A stretch of DNA of 64,000 nucleotides, taken from NCBI GenBank assembly GCA_030762175.1, contig CM060842.1, positions 47,015,001 through 47,079,000 on the forward strand, read 5' to 3'. Numbering within the stretch: the stretch's first letter is position 1; each line of letters opens with the position of its first letter. This DNA is from Metallyticus violacea (lineage: Eukaryota; Arthropoda; Insecta; Mantodea; Metallyticidae). Both the position numbers and the translations under genes were made by a program. Positions 34,570 to 48,600 of the stretch are shown in pieces. The notes under the pieces are model-generated. The model was not told the DNA's origin. It saw nothing but the letters and a program-made list of their open reading frames with translations, and made no database searches.

Positions 34570-36930
34570 GTGTGAAAATTGAAGGAAAGTGGGTGGTACT
34601 ATAAAATTCTTCAGTAACAATACCACATGGACTGCGGCTATTAGGGAAAGCAGTTAATGATGTTAAACAATGATTTGGCTATTAGTACATTGCCTGCCTC
34701 TAAAGAAAAGCAGTGGATGCCGACAAACATAACTTGACCATCCCAAAGTCCGAACTGCAATCATAAAATTATTATGGAGCGATGATATGAGGTGTCTGGG
34801 AATAAACAAAATATCTAGAAATTGTTAAGCATTGTCATGGCTGGATACTTGGATTGAAAGAATTGTTATTTGTAATGAATATATTTTGCCTCCATTATTT
34901 TTTTATCTTATTAACACATTTCTATGTTATATATATTTGTGTTCCTCTTAGAAGGACCATAAAATTATATGTATAGCTTGCATCCAAAAGTGTACAAATG
35001 CATCAATCTTAATTTTACAGGAAGGGGAAAAAAGTCAAAAATGAATCGCACATAAATAATACGAAGTTAATATTTTGTGATCCTATTGAGGAATCAACAA
35101 CTTAATGTACTGTAAATCACATTCTTTTTAAACAAATTCCCTTGAGCTATTGTAAAAATCTGTAGGACTTATTCAGTTTTGATTGGTAGGATTTTTTAAA
35201 CATTGGTTAGAAATATTTTGTACATGTACACTTTAGGTTAAAAATAACAAAGGATTTCAACGCAAATGTATAAAAGAAACTTACTTAATTTTGGTTTAAA
35301 AAAGAATCCATTGGAATATATCCATACACGACTGGAACAGTATTGACTAAAACGGCATAAACATATTATTTTTCAAGTTTTACAGTCAACATATTAGGCT
35401 GTTGCTGAAAAATCTTACTCAAACGGCAATTTCCCTTGGGATTCGTTAAAGTTTGGATAGAAATATCAATATAAAATTACATCGAAAACATGATTAACTC
35501 ATTTTCGTAAAATTGTGGACTTGTCTGGTTTTGGACGCAAGCTTCAAATCTGATTTATTGAAATTAATGAGCGGTTGTGCATTTCATTATCATTTATCTG
35601 TTTGTACGACATTTTCTTGTGATATACTTTTGTGTGAAATTTGAATGAAACTTTTGTAGACTCCTCAGAATTATCAATTGCATTGTTATTACTATTTCCA
35701 ATTTGAGCCCCACTCAATGTACCAGCATTTCGGTATTCTGCCAGGTTTCTCTTCCTTCCTCCCTCGCACCATAAATAACGATGTTATTTCTCCTACCTGG
35801 TTTTCCAGATAATCCATTTTTACCTTTAGTCTGCAAAGTCTGTCCATTATCCCACTAACAGACGCCTCTATTTCTTGCTTTGCTTTACACTTCGCAAATC
35901 CTTCGTTCACCCCCTCAGCTAACACCCTTATCATTTCCTTTACTTCTTCCATAACCACTAATTTTACATACCCTGATACAGCGCTGACTAAAACACGTCA
36001 GATCACCACAGGGTCTGAGGAGCAACCACTTCTGTCAAGTTCTATGTACAATAATTTAAGTACGCATTTATAAATATATTACTATAAGGAAAGCCAATGT
36101 TATCTGAAGGATTTATAGAATTTTTATGGATGGCATGATTCTGAAGTTTTAGTTTCATAATAGTTTCTTGATCTTTTGATTGACATATCCAAGGTTTAAA
36201 AATGTATTTTGTTTTATGTCCACATCTGAGCAGAACCTTTTCTTCAATTGTTTGAAATCATGCTTAATTTTATATTTATTACTTACAACAAGTTTATCAT
36301 TACAGTATGAAACATTATAGAACATTTTAGAATTGGAGATTCATAAAGCAATAAAATTTCTGGGATTCCTACAGGAATGGCCTTGGTTGCCCTCCAAGGC
36401 TATATTTCCAGTGCTATTTTTCACACAGATTTGAAATCTGCACGCCCCATGTTATAATTTCTTAATTAGTTATTTTTCAAAGTTGTTCCATTTTTGAACA
36501 TAAAATCACTGCTATTATCTACATTTTTAAACAACATTTAAATGGCACAAAATGCTTATCTAGCTTAAACAGTTCTTAGGTAAACTATTAAATAGGAGAA
36601 TAAAAAGAGCATAACAATGGTATGCAAAATTTAACTGTTTCCCTGAGATTTGTATTGTAATATACGAATATGCCTAATTGAACCATGATGAATGTAAATA
36701 TGAACTAATTTTTGCTCCATCACATACCAATTTTACACAATATAAGAAATAAAAAAATACAATTTCTTACACTCGGTCCTATCAAATTCATGTTCTATTA
36801 TTAAATGTTAGTTAATAAATTCACAGCACTCTTCAGCACAGATTAATATTTGATTTCTGTTTTTTAATTATACATCTATATTTTAATATTAGCTCTTTTT
36901 TCTGTATATTTAAATGAACACTTTTTAGAG
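34570..36930. other. AT-rich stretch with one coiled-coil-like ORF
   Basis: The only notable frame is 35692-35958. Otherwise nothing was recognised. Confidence 0.45.
35692..35958 (-). CDS. Possible coiled-coil fragment, gag/ORF1-like
   Basis: The 88-codon frame opens MVMEEVKEMIRVLAEGVNEG and contains heptad-like spacing (IMDRLCRLKVKMDYLENQVG), charged and Leu/Met/Val-rich. Such a region could come from the coiled-coil ORF1 or gag protein of a retroelement, or from a host exon. It is more GC-rich than the flanks. There is no Cys knuckle or other domain. Unrecognised beyond the coiled coil. Confidence 0.3.
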   Translation of the reverse strand: MVMEEVKEMIRVLAEGVNEGFAKCKAKQEIEASVSGIMDRLCRLKVKMDYLENQVGEITSLFMVRGRKEEKPGRIPKCWYIEWGSNWK

Positions 36931-36934
36931 TTCC

Positions 36935-38395
36935 TTTTTTGAAAAAAACTTCGGTTCATCTCTTTTTAGTGACCAGCAATAGTCTGTTATCTTGTTTACA
37001 TTCCACTTTCTCTGGTAAAGTCTTTCCATCTTCTTTGTGTCCTGGTGAAATTTTTCATCCTGTCCCTCATTTACAACTAACATTTTTACGGATAAAAGTC
37101 CAAATGAGAGTGTAGGAAATGTAGTTTTATTCTAATATTGCACCCCGGGTTTCGAAATTTCTCAAGCACGTATTCAACAATATTTTTGTCACTTGGATCT
37201 TTGTAATTTTATAGAAAGTATTTGATGACACTTTTTAAGCTCATCCAAGCCTGTTTTTCAGCGTCTGTCATGGATTCTTAAATAATATATCATAAATTAA
37301 CTTCCTAATCTGTAGTTCAACAAATATTTCCTTTTTAGCATTAGCATCAGATATTCCATGGAACTTCTTTCAGATGTATTCTAACATTTGCTGTCCTTGT
37401 TTATTAAGGCAAATTTTATATGCAGAGGAGGTAATAGAAAACTGCTCGAGTTCACAAGACTCTAATGAGTAACATTTTTCATTCCTGGCTCGAGATTGTT
37501 TCTCTGCTTTCAATGTTATCCCCATTCACATCTAGCTCATGTGACATTTTAGTATAGCCAGATTGTTGATCTAGCAGCATGTCAATAACTTTTGAATCTC
37601 CACACAACTGCCTTTTATGCTGTTCATATTTGACTTTTTAGTTCTGATATGTTTCCTTGAGACGAACTGAATGGGCAAATGGAATCGACAACAGCACATC
37701 TTTCAGACTAAATTTTGAGAAGTCTGTAAAAAGTCTCCAATCACCTGGAATATATTCTGCAGCCCCCAAGGCAATTACTAAACAAGGAATATCATGGCAA
37801 TGTGTAAGATATGGAATAAATTCCTCTTCACGGTGTCTGTACAAAGAAAATGTCGTTTCCAGAGTCAGTTTTTGTTCTTCTTCTTCTAGCCTGGATCCCA
37901 ACATATCAGCAGAAGCTTTTGGAAGATGTAAGACCCTAGTCAAATCGTTCAGTTCTGCGTGAACTGTTGAGGTTGTTGACAATCCTGTTCTTGGACTGTA
38001 TCGAAATCACTACACTGTCTTGAGGATTCGTTTCAGAGCCCAATGCCGATTTTTTTCCCAAATATTTCTGATGGAGAAGGCACAGGAAGACAAGGACCAT
38101 GTGGGATGGGTCCTTTTGCTGACAACAGATTTAGTATTTTCTTTCATGTTTTTGTGTTGTAGCCTGTAATATCACATTCACAAAAATAGCAAACATCCAC
38201 ATGACTTCGAGGTTCATGCCAAATCATTAGAACAACAAAGGGTACATTAGATTTCTTTCCTTAGTTCCATGCAAGTATGAAATACTATTTTTGAAGTCTA
38301 TTTTTTGTCCAGGTCTGCAAACTTCATATAAAAACAGGCTTTATAAATCTTTTTAGCAAAGTTGTAATATTCTGTCTTCTCTTCTAACAACAGAT
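36935..38395 (-). pseudogene. Decayed member of a repetitive arthropod protein family of unknown function
   Basis: Read leftward the blocks appear in one consistent order across three frames: VCRPGQKIDFKNSISYLHGT (about 38310), HVDVCYFCECDITGYN, GPIPHGPCLPVPSP, a clean 114-codon frame at 37982-37638 (TTFSLYRHREEEF, DWRLFTDFSKFSLK, PFAHSVRLKETY), GDSKVIDMLLDQQSGYTK, MTDAEKQAWMSLKSVIKYFL, LHFLHSHLDFYP, and a block ending in DYCWSLKRDE-like text. I know this block order from uncharacterised, high-copy arthropod proteins; I do not know a function. Stops, frameshifts and a likely deletion after GYTK make this a pseudogene. Confidence 0.7.
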
Positions 38396-38399
38396 ATGG

Positions 38400-41300
38400 C
38401 AAAATATATCAGGGTTATTTTTTACATTTTCTAGAAACAGTATTACTTCAAAAGACAGAAATGTATGAAATACAGCTGTCACTCATAAAAATAGATGTTC
38501 ACTATTTGAATATAAACTAAACTAAAATTTCAAGGATTGAAATGAAAATAAGAAAAATATTGTTATGTGTTAGACTGGTGTCCTATCGTCAACAATGAAA
38601 TTCATTATATTTCTCTACTTCAAACAAGAGCTATACATACAACTACATTAAAACACTATGGATAAAATTGCTGAAAAATTGATACGCGGTAGGAAAAAAA
38701 AAATGGATTGCAGTTTTGAAAACAGCATATCAGATCTAGTAAATGAGACATATTTTGCGGGAAACCCCCGAATCATGCCTACCAGTGCAATGTGAACTTT
38801 CAGTTTGACTACAAAAACACATTTCTGGTTACAAGACGCAAGTTTTGTTTTCTACTTCTGGTCATATACATGCCTACTCTCTCTTTAACGTGTTAGTGCA
38901 TGAAATTGAGCAGGTAAGTTGAGTTCGCTATGGGTTAGGAAAGCAGTTAGACAAGACACCCGCATGTGAACTGCGACAGCTGCAGTCTTCGTAACGTGAC
39001 GTACACGTGTTCGGTATGCCTTCCCCACCCAGTACACCTCACGAAACTAATGTGACCAACTTAACAACGAACGCTGTTCTCATAGTAAGGTGATCCGCAG
39101 TTCTGTTTACACTAAAGAGGGAATAACAATAAAAACTATCTAACATATTTTGATGCATTGAAACACTTTAGAACACATTTTTAATAATCGAACTTCATAA
39201 AATATTTAAAGATCTGCACTTATAGAAAACAATTAAACCTGCAAAATTACATGATATCAGAATTTGTTGATATTTTCCCATGACATACTTAATCTAGCTG
39301 TATTCAGTTTGACAAATTCTAAAAAAAAACAATTGTTTATTAAACTAACACAGAATTTACAGGGGATATTTTTAACCGTAATTTTTTTGCTGTACTTTAA
39401 AGAGCAATTTGCTTTTAATTTTTAAATCTTTAATGGGGTACATACATCTTTAACGCTTAAATATTTGTATGCTTTTAAATTTTTATTTCTCGTTTCTCTA
39501 GAACTAATAAAATTACATTTTTTGTGCTTAATGTTCAAAACCCACACTTTATTACAAAATAAAAAGTATTTCCAAATGTTATTAATTTTTGAAATTATAA
39601 TTTTCAATACATGTTTAGATTTGCATCAAAAGGGCATTTGCAAAATTATTACCAAGATTTTAAACTTTTCTGAATAATTCTTTCTTTATTACAAAGATAA
39701 CATCTAAATCTATAATTTGAAACTCAAGAAGTAAAGTGTACAGTGCAAATATAGAGAAAAACCAAATAATAATATTTGATAAAGTATTTTTCTATTTAAC
39801 ATAAGATATAAACCAAGTTCAGATTGTTGCCTTCAACAAGAAGAATATCTATGCAAAATTTAATTACATTTAATGGAACATTGCAGAAGTTATACTGTAA
39901 ACAGTTTTAAACATGCATTTTTTAGAAAACGAACGACATGATGTAAAGATAGTTTCAGTTCTAATATGCAATTTTCAGCGGCAATAATTTTGCTTCACTG
40001 ATTATCTTAAAATTCAAGTTTTTTCTTCCCACAATGCACTTTTTTTTTTAACCAATGATTGGTTATACTCCAATCCCCAAATAAAACGTTTTGTCACCAT
40101 GTGCTTTTACTTTTACAACCAACAATAGATAGCTCAACAGTTACAGCTCTACAATACTGTTAACAGGTTAACCATACCACTAGAATAAAGCAAATTAAGC
40201 GACAGCTCGAAATTAAACGAACGAATAGTTTAAAGTGTTCTCAAGTAGGGAATGAGGCGTTACTGGGTTTCATTAAAAGTTCCAACTGTGGTCTTAAGCT
40301 GAAATGTTTCAGAGCATAACTGTACTATTTTTGTAGATATTGAAGAAATTCTTTCATGACACAAAACTAAGTTTGTTTCAAATTAACATTCAAAATATAA
40401 AACAATATATTTTTTAAATCCCTGAAGAAGTATGTACACACTTAAAACGATCTATTAATTAGAGCCTCAACCAGAAAATGAGAACTTGTGCTACATAATT
40501 TATTTTTTAAATATTCGAGAAAAATTTACCTAAGACAATTGAATTTGATTAAAACGGTATATTAGATAATGAAGTTTTCCAAAAACATGTTTTAAATAAC
40601 GAAGAAATCTAACAATATTGCAAAAGTTAAATTGTATGTGTGAGAAGGAGGGGAGAGGGAGAAAGATAAAGCCAGAAGCACCTCCACCACATTAAATACT
40701 TTTATCCCATTATTCAAAATTTTGATTTTAACATGTGCTATATCATAAAAAGTTTTAATTTTGTAAAACTCTGGAACTAAAATATAGAATCAAACATTTT
40801 AATATAATCGCAATGAAATTTAAAGAAATGAAACAGTAATTAAACGTACAATTATAAAAGTGAGATTCTATAAGAGTAAACTTATTGGGTGTACTTGAGC
40901 TGTGAAAATTGATGTTGATTATTTCTTAGTTTGTTGAAAATTAGGTTACGATACTCATCAATTTTAAAACGTTCCTTAATAATGGACAACTCTTACGTTA
41001 CTTTATAAATACTTAGCCTACAAAGCAAGAAACAATAGGCGAATCAACAGCCACAATTTATAAGCGATATAAAAATCAACAATTACAGCTACTGGCTCTG
41101 ATTGTTTGGAATTCATCGCATTTTATATCTTATTGGTCAGTGACATACGAACTACACAGTCATGGAGTACTTTGCCACCAAATTCTGTATTTCATACTTT
41201 TCATAAACACGTTAATTTAAAAAGCTGCATTTAAAGGTGTCAATAACACAGCACAGTTGCTTTGGAAAAAATCTTTTTATCTTAAGTAATATTTGATCCA

Positions 41301-42080
41301 ATTTTGATATCATATTCACCAGGCATGGGAATCTCGTACCAGCAATGAAAATAAAGTTTTCTAAACCTTGGAATAAATGTTCTCTCAGTTGTCTCTTAAA
41401 CTTTCCTTGCATTTTCCTTTACATTTCGAGGAAGAATTGGACAGGAAGCAAATCCTGGCAGTTGGGTCCAATTGAAATAAACCTGAATCTTATAAACTAT
41501 TTTAATTTCGCGTCTAAAATAGTTTATTGGAATTTACTTTAAAGAAGTAACAAATGAAAATATGCGCTCGCCAAGCGTTGATTTTTTTTAAAAGCGTTGA
41601 CCGTCAATGTGGCACGTAATTAATTAAATAGTCAGTATTGCAAATATTGTAGATTTACCTAAAGAGATATTGCTTCTATTGATAATTCTCTTAAGACGAT
41701 TTATCGTTCAGTGATATCCATTTTTAGACTTATTTTAGTTTTTATTTTCCGATAGTTAAAAAATTATGCAAGCAACAATTTAATAATTTTACTTACTAAA
41801 CTGAATATTTGAAATAAAATCTATTTACACCATGAAAGTACTGTTGTAAATGAGTGAAATGTAAATTCATTGTAAAGTTTTTCACATCTTTTATGGAACA
41901 CCCAAAATTACTATAGTATGTGATGAACTTTGTACCTAGAGTCATTTTTAATCTGCATCGTCAGCTGAGCATAACGCGCGCTAAACCAAGGTTAAGTCAA
42001 TCGCCCGATGGCTGCACATGACTAGTCAATTCTAATTTACCATTACGAGAGGAAACACTATTTCTGTCTTTTTGTTATGA
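38400..42080. other. AT-rich stretch, nothing recognised
   Basis: A small GC-richer patch at 38930-39060 has no open frame of note. No gene was recognised. Confidence 0.45.
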
Positions 42081-42081
42081 T

Positions 42082-42354
42082 TATTTTATTTAAAAACCGC
42101 TCTTTAACATCTCTAGTCATTAGCATCCCATTCAAACCAGGGCGTGAAACGGTCGATAAGTTTTGCTTACAGATCTCATCTTTCAGGATTGAGGTTCTTT
42201 TACATGCCGTAAATCTATGACCATGACCAAATACTTTACTTCCCTTTCGAAGGAAGCCTTACTTAGGATTTTTACGCACTAAAAACTCAACCCTGGATTT
42301 GAACCCATGAGCTTGGATCTATGAAGCAAAAATGGTTGCTAATCCACCGGAATT
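42082..42354 (-). mobile_element. SINE family A, copy 5 (diverged)
   Basis: The plus strand shows CGCTCTTTAACATCTCTAGT, GGGCGTGAAACGGTCGATAA and, at the right, the inverted tRNA-like head with a damaged B box (TTTGAACCCATG) and altered A-box region. It is the oldest-looking A copy here. Confidence 0.8.
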
Positions 42355-42359
42355 TGTCT

Positions 42360-42640
42360 TTATGTTATTACAGCTACTGGCGCGCCTGTGCCATTAATTA
42401 CAATGTATTAGTGAGGAAAGTTCTACAGTTAAAATGTTACCACGAAAACATAGAAACAAATAACAGTCTATAGCAATAAACCCCAAACTGCAGAGGAGCT
42501 TAAAGAAAATATCAAATAAAAAATTAAAAGAATTATAGAAGCAGATGTGTTGGACGTGAATAAAGTGTCATTAATAAATGTCAGAAATTTGGGTCTGCAG
42601 ACGAACTACAACTGTAACACTGTTTGGAATCATTAAAGAC
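42360..42640 (+). pseudogene. Mariner-like transposase C-terminal fragment
   Basis: From about 42463 the frame reads VYSNKPQTAEELKENIK, then KIKRIIEADVLDV and NKVSLINVRNLGLQ. This matches the C-terminal pattern VYxxxPxTLEELKxNI..I...VL..V of mariner-like transposases and parallels VYKTNALTLEEQGKY at about 16090 in this window. Contains stops. The adjacent SINE may have inserted into it. Confidence 0.5.
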
Positions 42641-45600
42641 AAAAATAAAGGGGGAAAAAAGACAAATACAATATAATAAATATTTGAAACAAAAGCAATA
42701 CTGCGTGCATGCTATTATTGGTCAAAGTTATGCGAGTAGAAATGCGAAAAACACCTGTCTATCGACGGAGCCGGTGACTGGCGTGACCTTGGCCTGGCGC
42801 ACTTTGAGTTCAACTCAGATCAGGGCCAAAAAGAACTCAATGCAACCCGGAATCGTTTAGAATTTTAACTAGGTGATAATTACGATAAACATGTAAAAAA
42901 CGCTATATTAAGATTTTATTATTTGAGTCTGGAAACTTTTCTATAACTTTTCCTCCGGTCATTTGTAAGTTTATAATAATTTCCAGCTACAATTATTGCT
43001 ATATTACTTGATCAGTGTAACTTTACTGTTTAAAATGACGCAGAGTACTTATAAAAGTTATTTTTGTTAAAAAAAATGACACATATTCACCTTAACATAT
43101 TACAGTACAAACAATTTAAAGTTTTCTCCCCTTGCTTTTTTGATAGGGGCACCGTCAACATAGGTGAGGGAAATACTTTTCAGATTGTTGACTCCTTAGC
43201 AGGTAACGTACTGTTAGTTCATTTTTTCCCCCCATCGTCTATAAGCAACTTAATTTTCTCCGTGATTTTTACAATAGGGCGGAGGGTATGGCAGACAAGT
43301 AATTTCGTTCGTTATATTTACAGTAGTCACCAGGACATGTTCTATGGATAATTACAATTGTACTTGCAGTTAAAAGCATTTCGTATCCAAAGTGTGGTTA
43401 TGTTTTGCACGAAAACGTTGCATCCCCCCCTCTCTCAAAAGTATGTAATTCTTTTTCAAATTAGATCTTGCTATTGTAGTAGGGTATAATTAATTTCATT
43501 TTAAAATCGTTTCATAACAACAAAGGGGTTTTTAAACATCATGTTTTTTCCTTTTAAAGTAAATGGGATTTCTGGATTTTGCGATTTATCCAGTCACCTT
43601 CACCACCATTATTTTGAACAAACGGGGTTCTAATAACGTACCAATGCTAAATGCCTAAAACTAAACATTTTTTTAAATTAAACAATGTTCCTAAATTATG
43701 TATCACAATATGTATAAATTTTAACTAAAACCAAGGACCTACACATAGTAGTTTTGGTATTCAACAATTCACATTCAACACTCAATAAGAATTTCACTAT
43801 TTGAAGATTAACGTTTTAAATAAGTTTCATAAATAATTTCATATTGAGTAATCATACCTCTCTGAAGATAATGAAATAACTAAAACTTTTATTTAAGTTT
43901 GCTTTGTGATTACGTGATAACAGCTATACAAGATTAAAAATACCATGTTCACGCTGGATGGCGCGCCTATCCTTTTTCTAAACGTAGGCACTTTGCTGTA
44001 AATTGACCTATAACATCACCAGATATTCTTTGAAAAAACTGTGTTTCTGAACAGGCTATTGTCGCATAATTTCCCCCACACATTTTTCCTTTCTAGATTT
44101 GTCGAATATGATTTGCAAAACTCCCAGGGTTAAAAATTTTTAATTTTTAGTACCGTATTTCCAGTTAATTACTTGCACATACATTTCGATCACCAATTCA
44201 AATTTGTACCCAAAAAATTAATTCGTTCAAAAGGATGGTCAATTATTTGGAATTTAATGTCTATTTTTTTTTATTGCATGCGTGTACATATCAAGAATAT
44301 TCAACCATCCCTTTCAAACCTTAAGTCATTACTACTCAAGACAGCCAAGGTCATCTATCCTCCTAAAACCACAATTTACAAGTACAACACTTACTTGGTG
44401 TTGAGGTGTGACACGATTCAGTGAGTGTAAAACAGTATATTTTTTCGGAATAAAGGCACAAGAGAATTCTAATCCGAGTTAAACATATAAATTATTCCTC
44501 TACCTACCTTAGAACGTTATTCGGCATTAATTTTCCCCTCTTGATTCAAGGCGTAAAGTAAATAAGTACAGAAAAGGGGGGGGGCGTAGTATACAAGTGA
44601 ATAAATACCAGAGGGAATGCATCATACAAGTAACAGATCTTGCAGAACACGAGTTGAGTGCTTTAATAGAGAACATACAATATTTACGATGAAGTCATAG
44701 TGAAGAGAATTGCCTTAAAAATCCCATTTCTTGAGTAATAAGCCCAGTGTTTGAATGCTCAGTAATGTGTAGAAAATAATAAAGACAGGAGTAATTATAT
44801 TTCCCTCAATTTTTAAAAATACATGTTTAAGACTGCGTATAGAAAAATCGGACGAAAGCTGTTTTTCCTACTTCAATTTCCCTGAACAATCGATACCACT
44901 TGGTGTAACGACATTCATCTGTTCACTCTCTGTAAGCAAGACTTCTTCTGATGTTATGAAAACACATTAAACACAAACACAGCCCAGCTATCTGCACTAA
45001 ACTCATGGTAAACACTGAAGAACACGCAAAGCACTTCACTACCACTTGTTTCAAAGTAAATAAGGCACTAATGATCCCACACAACGCTTTCTCCAATGAT
45101 TCGAGAAAAGAAGATTTATGAAGATTTCAAATGTTTACATGCTCTTGTTTCGCACGGCGATGAAGATGACACTTTCACACTAAGGCATGCAAAGTGACAC
45201 ACATACTGTCTGCCATACGCAGGCGTACTGGGCTCTGACACAACATTAACCGTTCCACCGGTAGCTTGATCTGACAGCCAACAATAAGAGGGGAAGTCGT
45301 ACACTACCACAGAAGTGCTATAGTGCTTGGAATCGCAACACGTTTAGTCATTTAGTTAAGGGAAAGGAAAAAGAACAAGAAAAGACGCTTTCTATACTGA
45401 AGCACAGTATTTAGAAAATAAGTTTATACCCAATCCCCAGCGATAATACTAGTTAACCTTCTGATATGAAATCTCTCACTAACCTTCAAAATATACCATT
45501 TAACATGTATAGGAGGCACTGGATCGTAATTAATTTAGCAAGTTAACAATATCATATGTGATTCTAGTCTGTTAGCACCTTTCATAACGAAGGAAAACTT

Positions 45601-48600
45601 ACTAATAACATTTTTATAAATTCATACACGCAAGTTATTTCATTTAAGGTCCTAATCTGGGCTTAAGGGAAGTATTAAAGGGAAAGAAAGGAGGGTCAAA
45701 ATCATATTTTTGTTTTTTGTACCATTTTAATATTTGGAATTTTGTTTATTTTGAAATGATTTTCATTAATGTTCCCAGGTAATAAGTGTTTTCAATAAAT
45801 TTTTAATTAGTCACTGACGAAGTCATTTTGGATTTCGCGAGTACTTGTTCAGTTAAATTCTATATTTCAGGAACTATTTGCCCTAGAAAGCTGTAGTTTA
45901 TCTTGAATGGTAGAAAAAGTTGTATTTCATAAACTGACAGCGTTTGATTCCATGACATTATCCTTGTTGTTTTACAACGTTGGAGGGTTTTAGCTAGTGT
46001 TTCCCTATAAAAGTTAGTTTTTTTGTAAAAAAAACTTTTTTGTTGTTGTTGCAATTATTGAAAAACTACATTTTTTCATAAGTTCCCCAATTTTTAAGGA
46101 TCTGTACAATCTATTACTTTGAAACTTTTAACACTTATTCATGATATTATTGTGATAATGTGGATCTACTATGGCAGAGTTAGGAAAAAATGTGACAATG
46201 TAAAAATATAAAATGTTGGAGAAAAAATAGGAAAAGCAAACAACCGAAAATCCTTTATAATTTTCTTCAGAGTCGTGGTATAGAAGTGAAAATATACATA
46301 AAACAATTAATTATGTGCATCTGTTTTCTGTAAAAGTTTCACTTTATTAGCTTTAACAGTCCTTGAGAAAATGGGAACTGAAGGTGGAAAATTTAACATT
46401 ATAAGTATAGGCCTTTCATACTTCCCTTAATGACTAGTAAACAAGTGTTTTGATGATGGATGTAAACTCGGAAACAAGCTTCGAGATATATTCGCAGTGC
46501 TTGAGCAAATTACCGAAATAAAACTTTATTTTTCCATATTTTGGATGTTTTTCTGTCGTAAAAGCCGGTGAACATAAAATGAGTTTACTGCTTATAATTT
46601 GTTTTAATGTAATTAGCTATCTCTTCACTGTTTGCCGCAAAATTAGCGCATACGTGTTACTCAAACGTGTTACTTAACAGACCACAAGACTTCATTTAAA
46701 TTCACGCTAATAGATCCGCAAAATTCTTAGTGCAAACTTCTTATTCTCTCCATTATCTGACTTCAGTAAGCCTGGTCAATAAATTTCATTGCTTAACATA
46801 TCTCTCATTACTACGATAATACATAAAGCGCCCATTTCGGCGGACTGTTTAACGGTTAAATAGACTGCTTTCTTCACACGTATCATGGAATGCTATAATG
46901 CGACTTCAATAATGATGATCAAATGTTTCAGTATGAGAAAATTAGTTGGTGTTATTTCGTGTTGCCTACCGCTCTGTGCTAAAATGTTTGTGCTTTGTTG
47001 AGGGTGCTGTATACTCTACGAGGCAATGGGGCCTTTGATTAAACATAATCATAATCTGCTAATATAGATGCAAAATAACAAAAATTAAACTTGCAGAAAA
47101 AGGAAAGAGTGAATCTTCTCTAGTAAGTATATATAACATAACATTGAAAAACAAAACTAGCTGTGACATCTAGCGATATAAAGTTCCAATTTTCGTTTAA
47201 ATTTGACTAGAGGTGCTTAAAGAAAAGACCTGAACCATGAAACGCTCGACTCATGCCATATGAAGTCAATTCGGCAGATCGCCGTATCATCAAGAAAAGG
47301 AAGTGTCAAACTGTCAATAAAACGACAATGAACCTTCCAATTTTCACTAAAAACCCTGAAATAGCTCTCCATGTTCGGCAATGTCCCATCCTTGCACTGA
47401 GCAAATTTAGATTGTCTTTAAAAGCCTGAATTTTCAAATCATTAAACTATTTTACAGCAGTTACCAATGCTTCATGCTGACAGCTTCCAATCTTAACATC
47501 AAATGTGTGAACAACAAGGCTAAAGAGGGAACTACAGAGACATCGAAATAGATTTTCCGCCATGAATTATTTTTCTTTCCCTCCAAAATTGACTAATAAC
47601 TTCTCCCTTCTGTTAATATTGCCAGTTCTAGAATGGAACATGCGTAAGACTATTTCGTCACATGGCAAATGTGAAGGACTGTCTTCGGATATGAACTGTG
47701 GGGTGAAAAGACTTCGACATAATTCACATTTCCAGCAACTCTTCTGTGAAATGACAGTTTCAAAGAATGCTAGCGGTGGCTGGCGACGTCACAAAATGGG
47801 AGTGCACAATTTTGCTATTGCTACTGCTGAATATAGATTTCAAGCTTCTAGAATCTTAATAACTAGATTTAAAAATCATATGTATATGCGGCTGAATATG
47901 CACTACAGAAAGAGAAACAAAATTTAATAAAATTGTCGTACTAATGCATTCATTTAAACTGTAAAAGATTCATTCTCCTGGTTTCCAAGGCTGCAAACTT
48001 TTCCATTTTCTTTTGTTTAAAGCACAGAATCTGCAGGACAAAGTATATTTATACAGTACTGTATACTTCCTATGTTTTGATATCACAGTTTGACTAAATT
48101 AGCACTTGAAGCTGATATACCCAGTTTTTTTAAATTTTTAAATTGTTTCAATTGACGCAAAAAAAAAAAAAGGCTTAGAATGTAAGCTTTGCATAATGAT
48201 CGTTTTATTATTCAGTTAACACAAAACGAAATAAAGTACTTCAGGATACACAGGAGACTGCCCTTGCCTGACATTAACAACAGCTTACTGTTAATGGAAC
48301 GGCTGTTATTTGCTGCTGAAGAATATTGTTACTTCAAATGTAATATTCTTTGGAACTGAAATAACTGCAAGTACTCTCATATTTAATATACCTGTATTTA
48401 GGGATGTTTTATTAAGTTTGGTAACGCAACAACAATTAGCCGTGTAAAACTCGAGGTAAAGTTCCCTGGGAACTAATAGGCAAGAGGGTTTTCCTACCGC
48501 TGCCTCTCACCTCCCCCGATCAAAATACTGCACAAGTTTCCCAAGGCAATGGTTTGCACCGTGACTGCAAACCAAGTCCCCTATAGATAATAACCCCAAA

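Noticed and set aside
45116..45310. 64-codon minus frame in a GC-richer patch
   Set aside because: No family signature, promoter or splice site convincing enough to call.
47562..47927. 121-codon plus-strand open frame
   Set aside because: No domain or conserved motif recognised and no repeat relationship; not distinguishable from chance.
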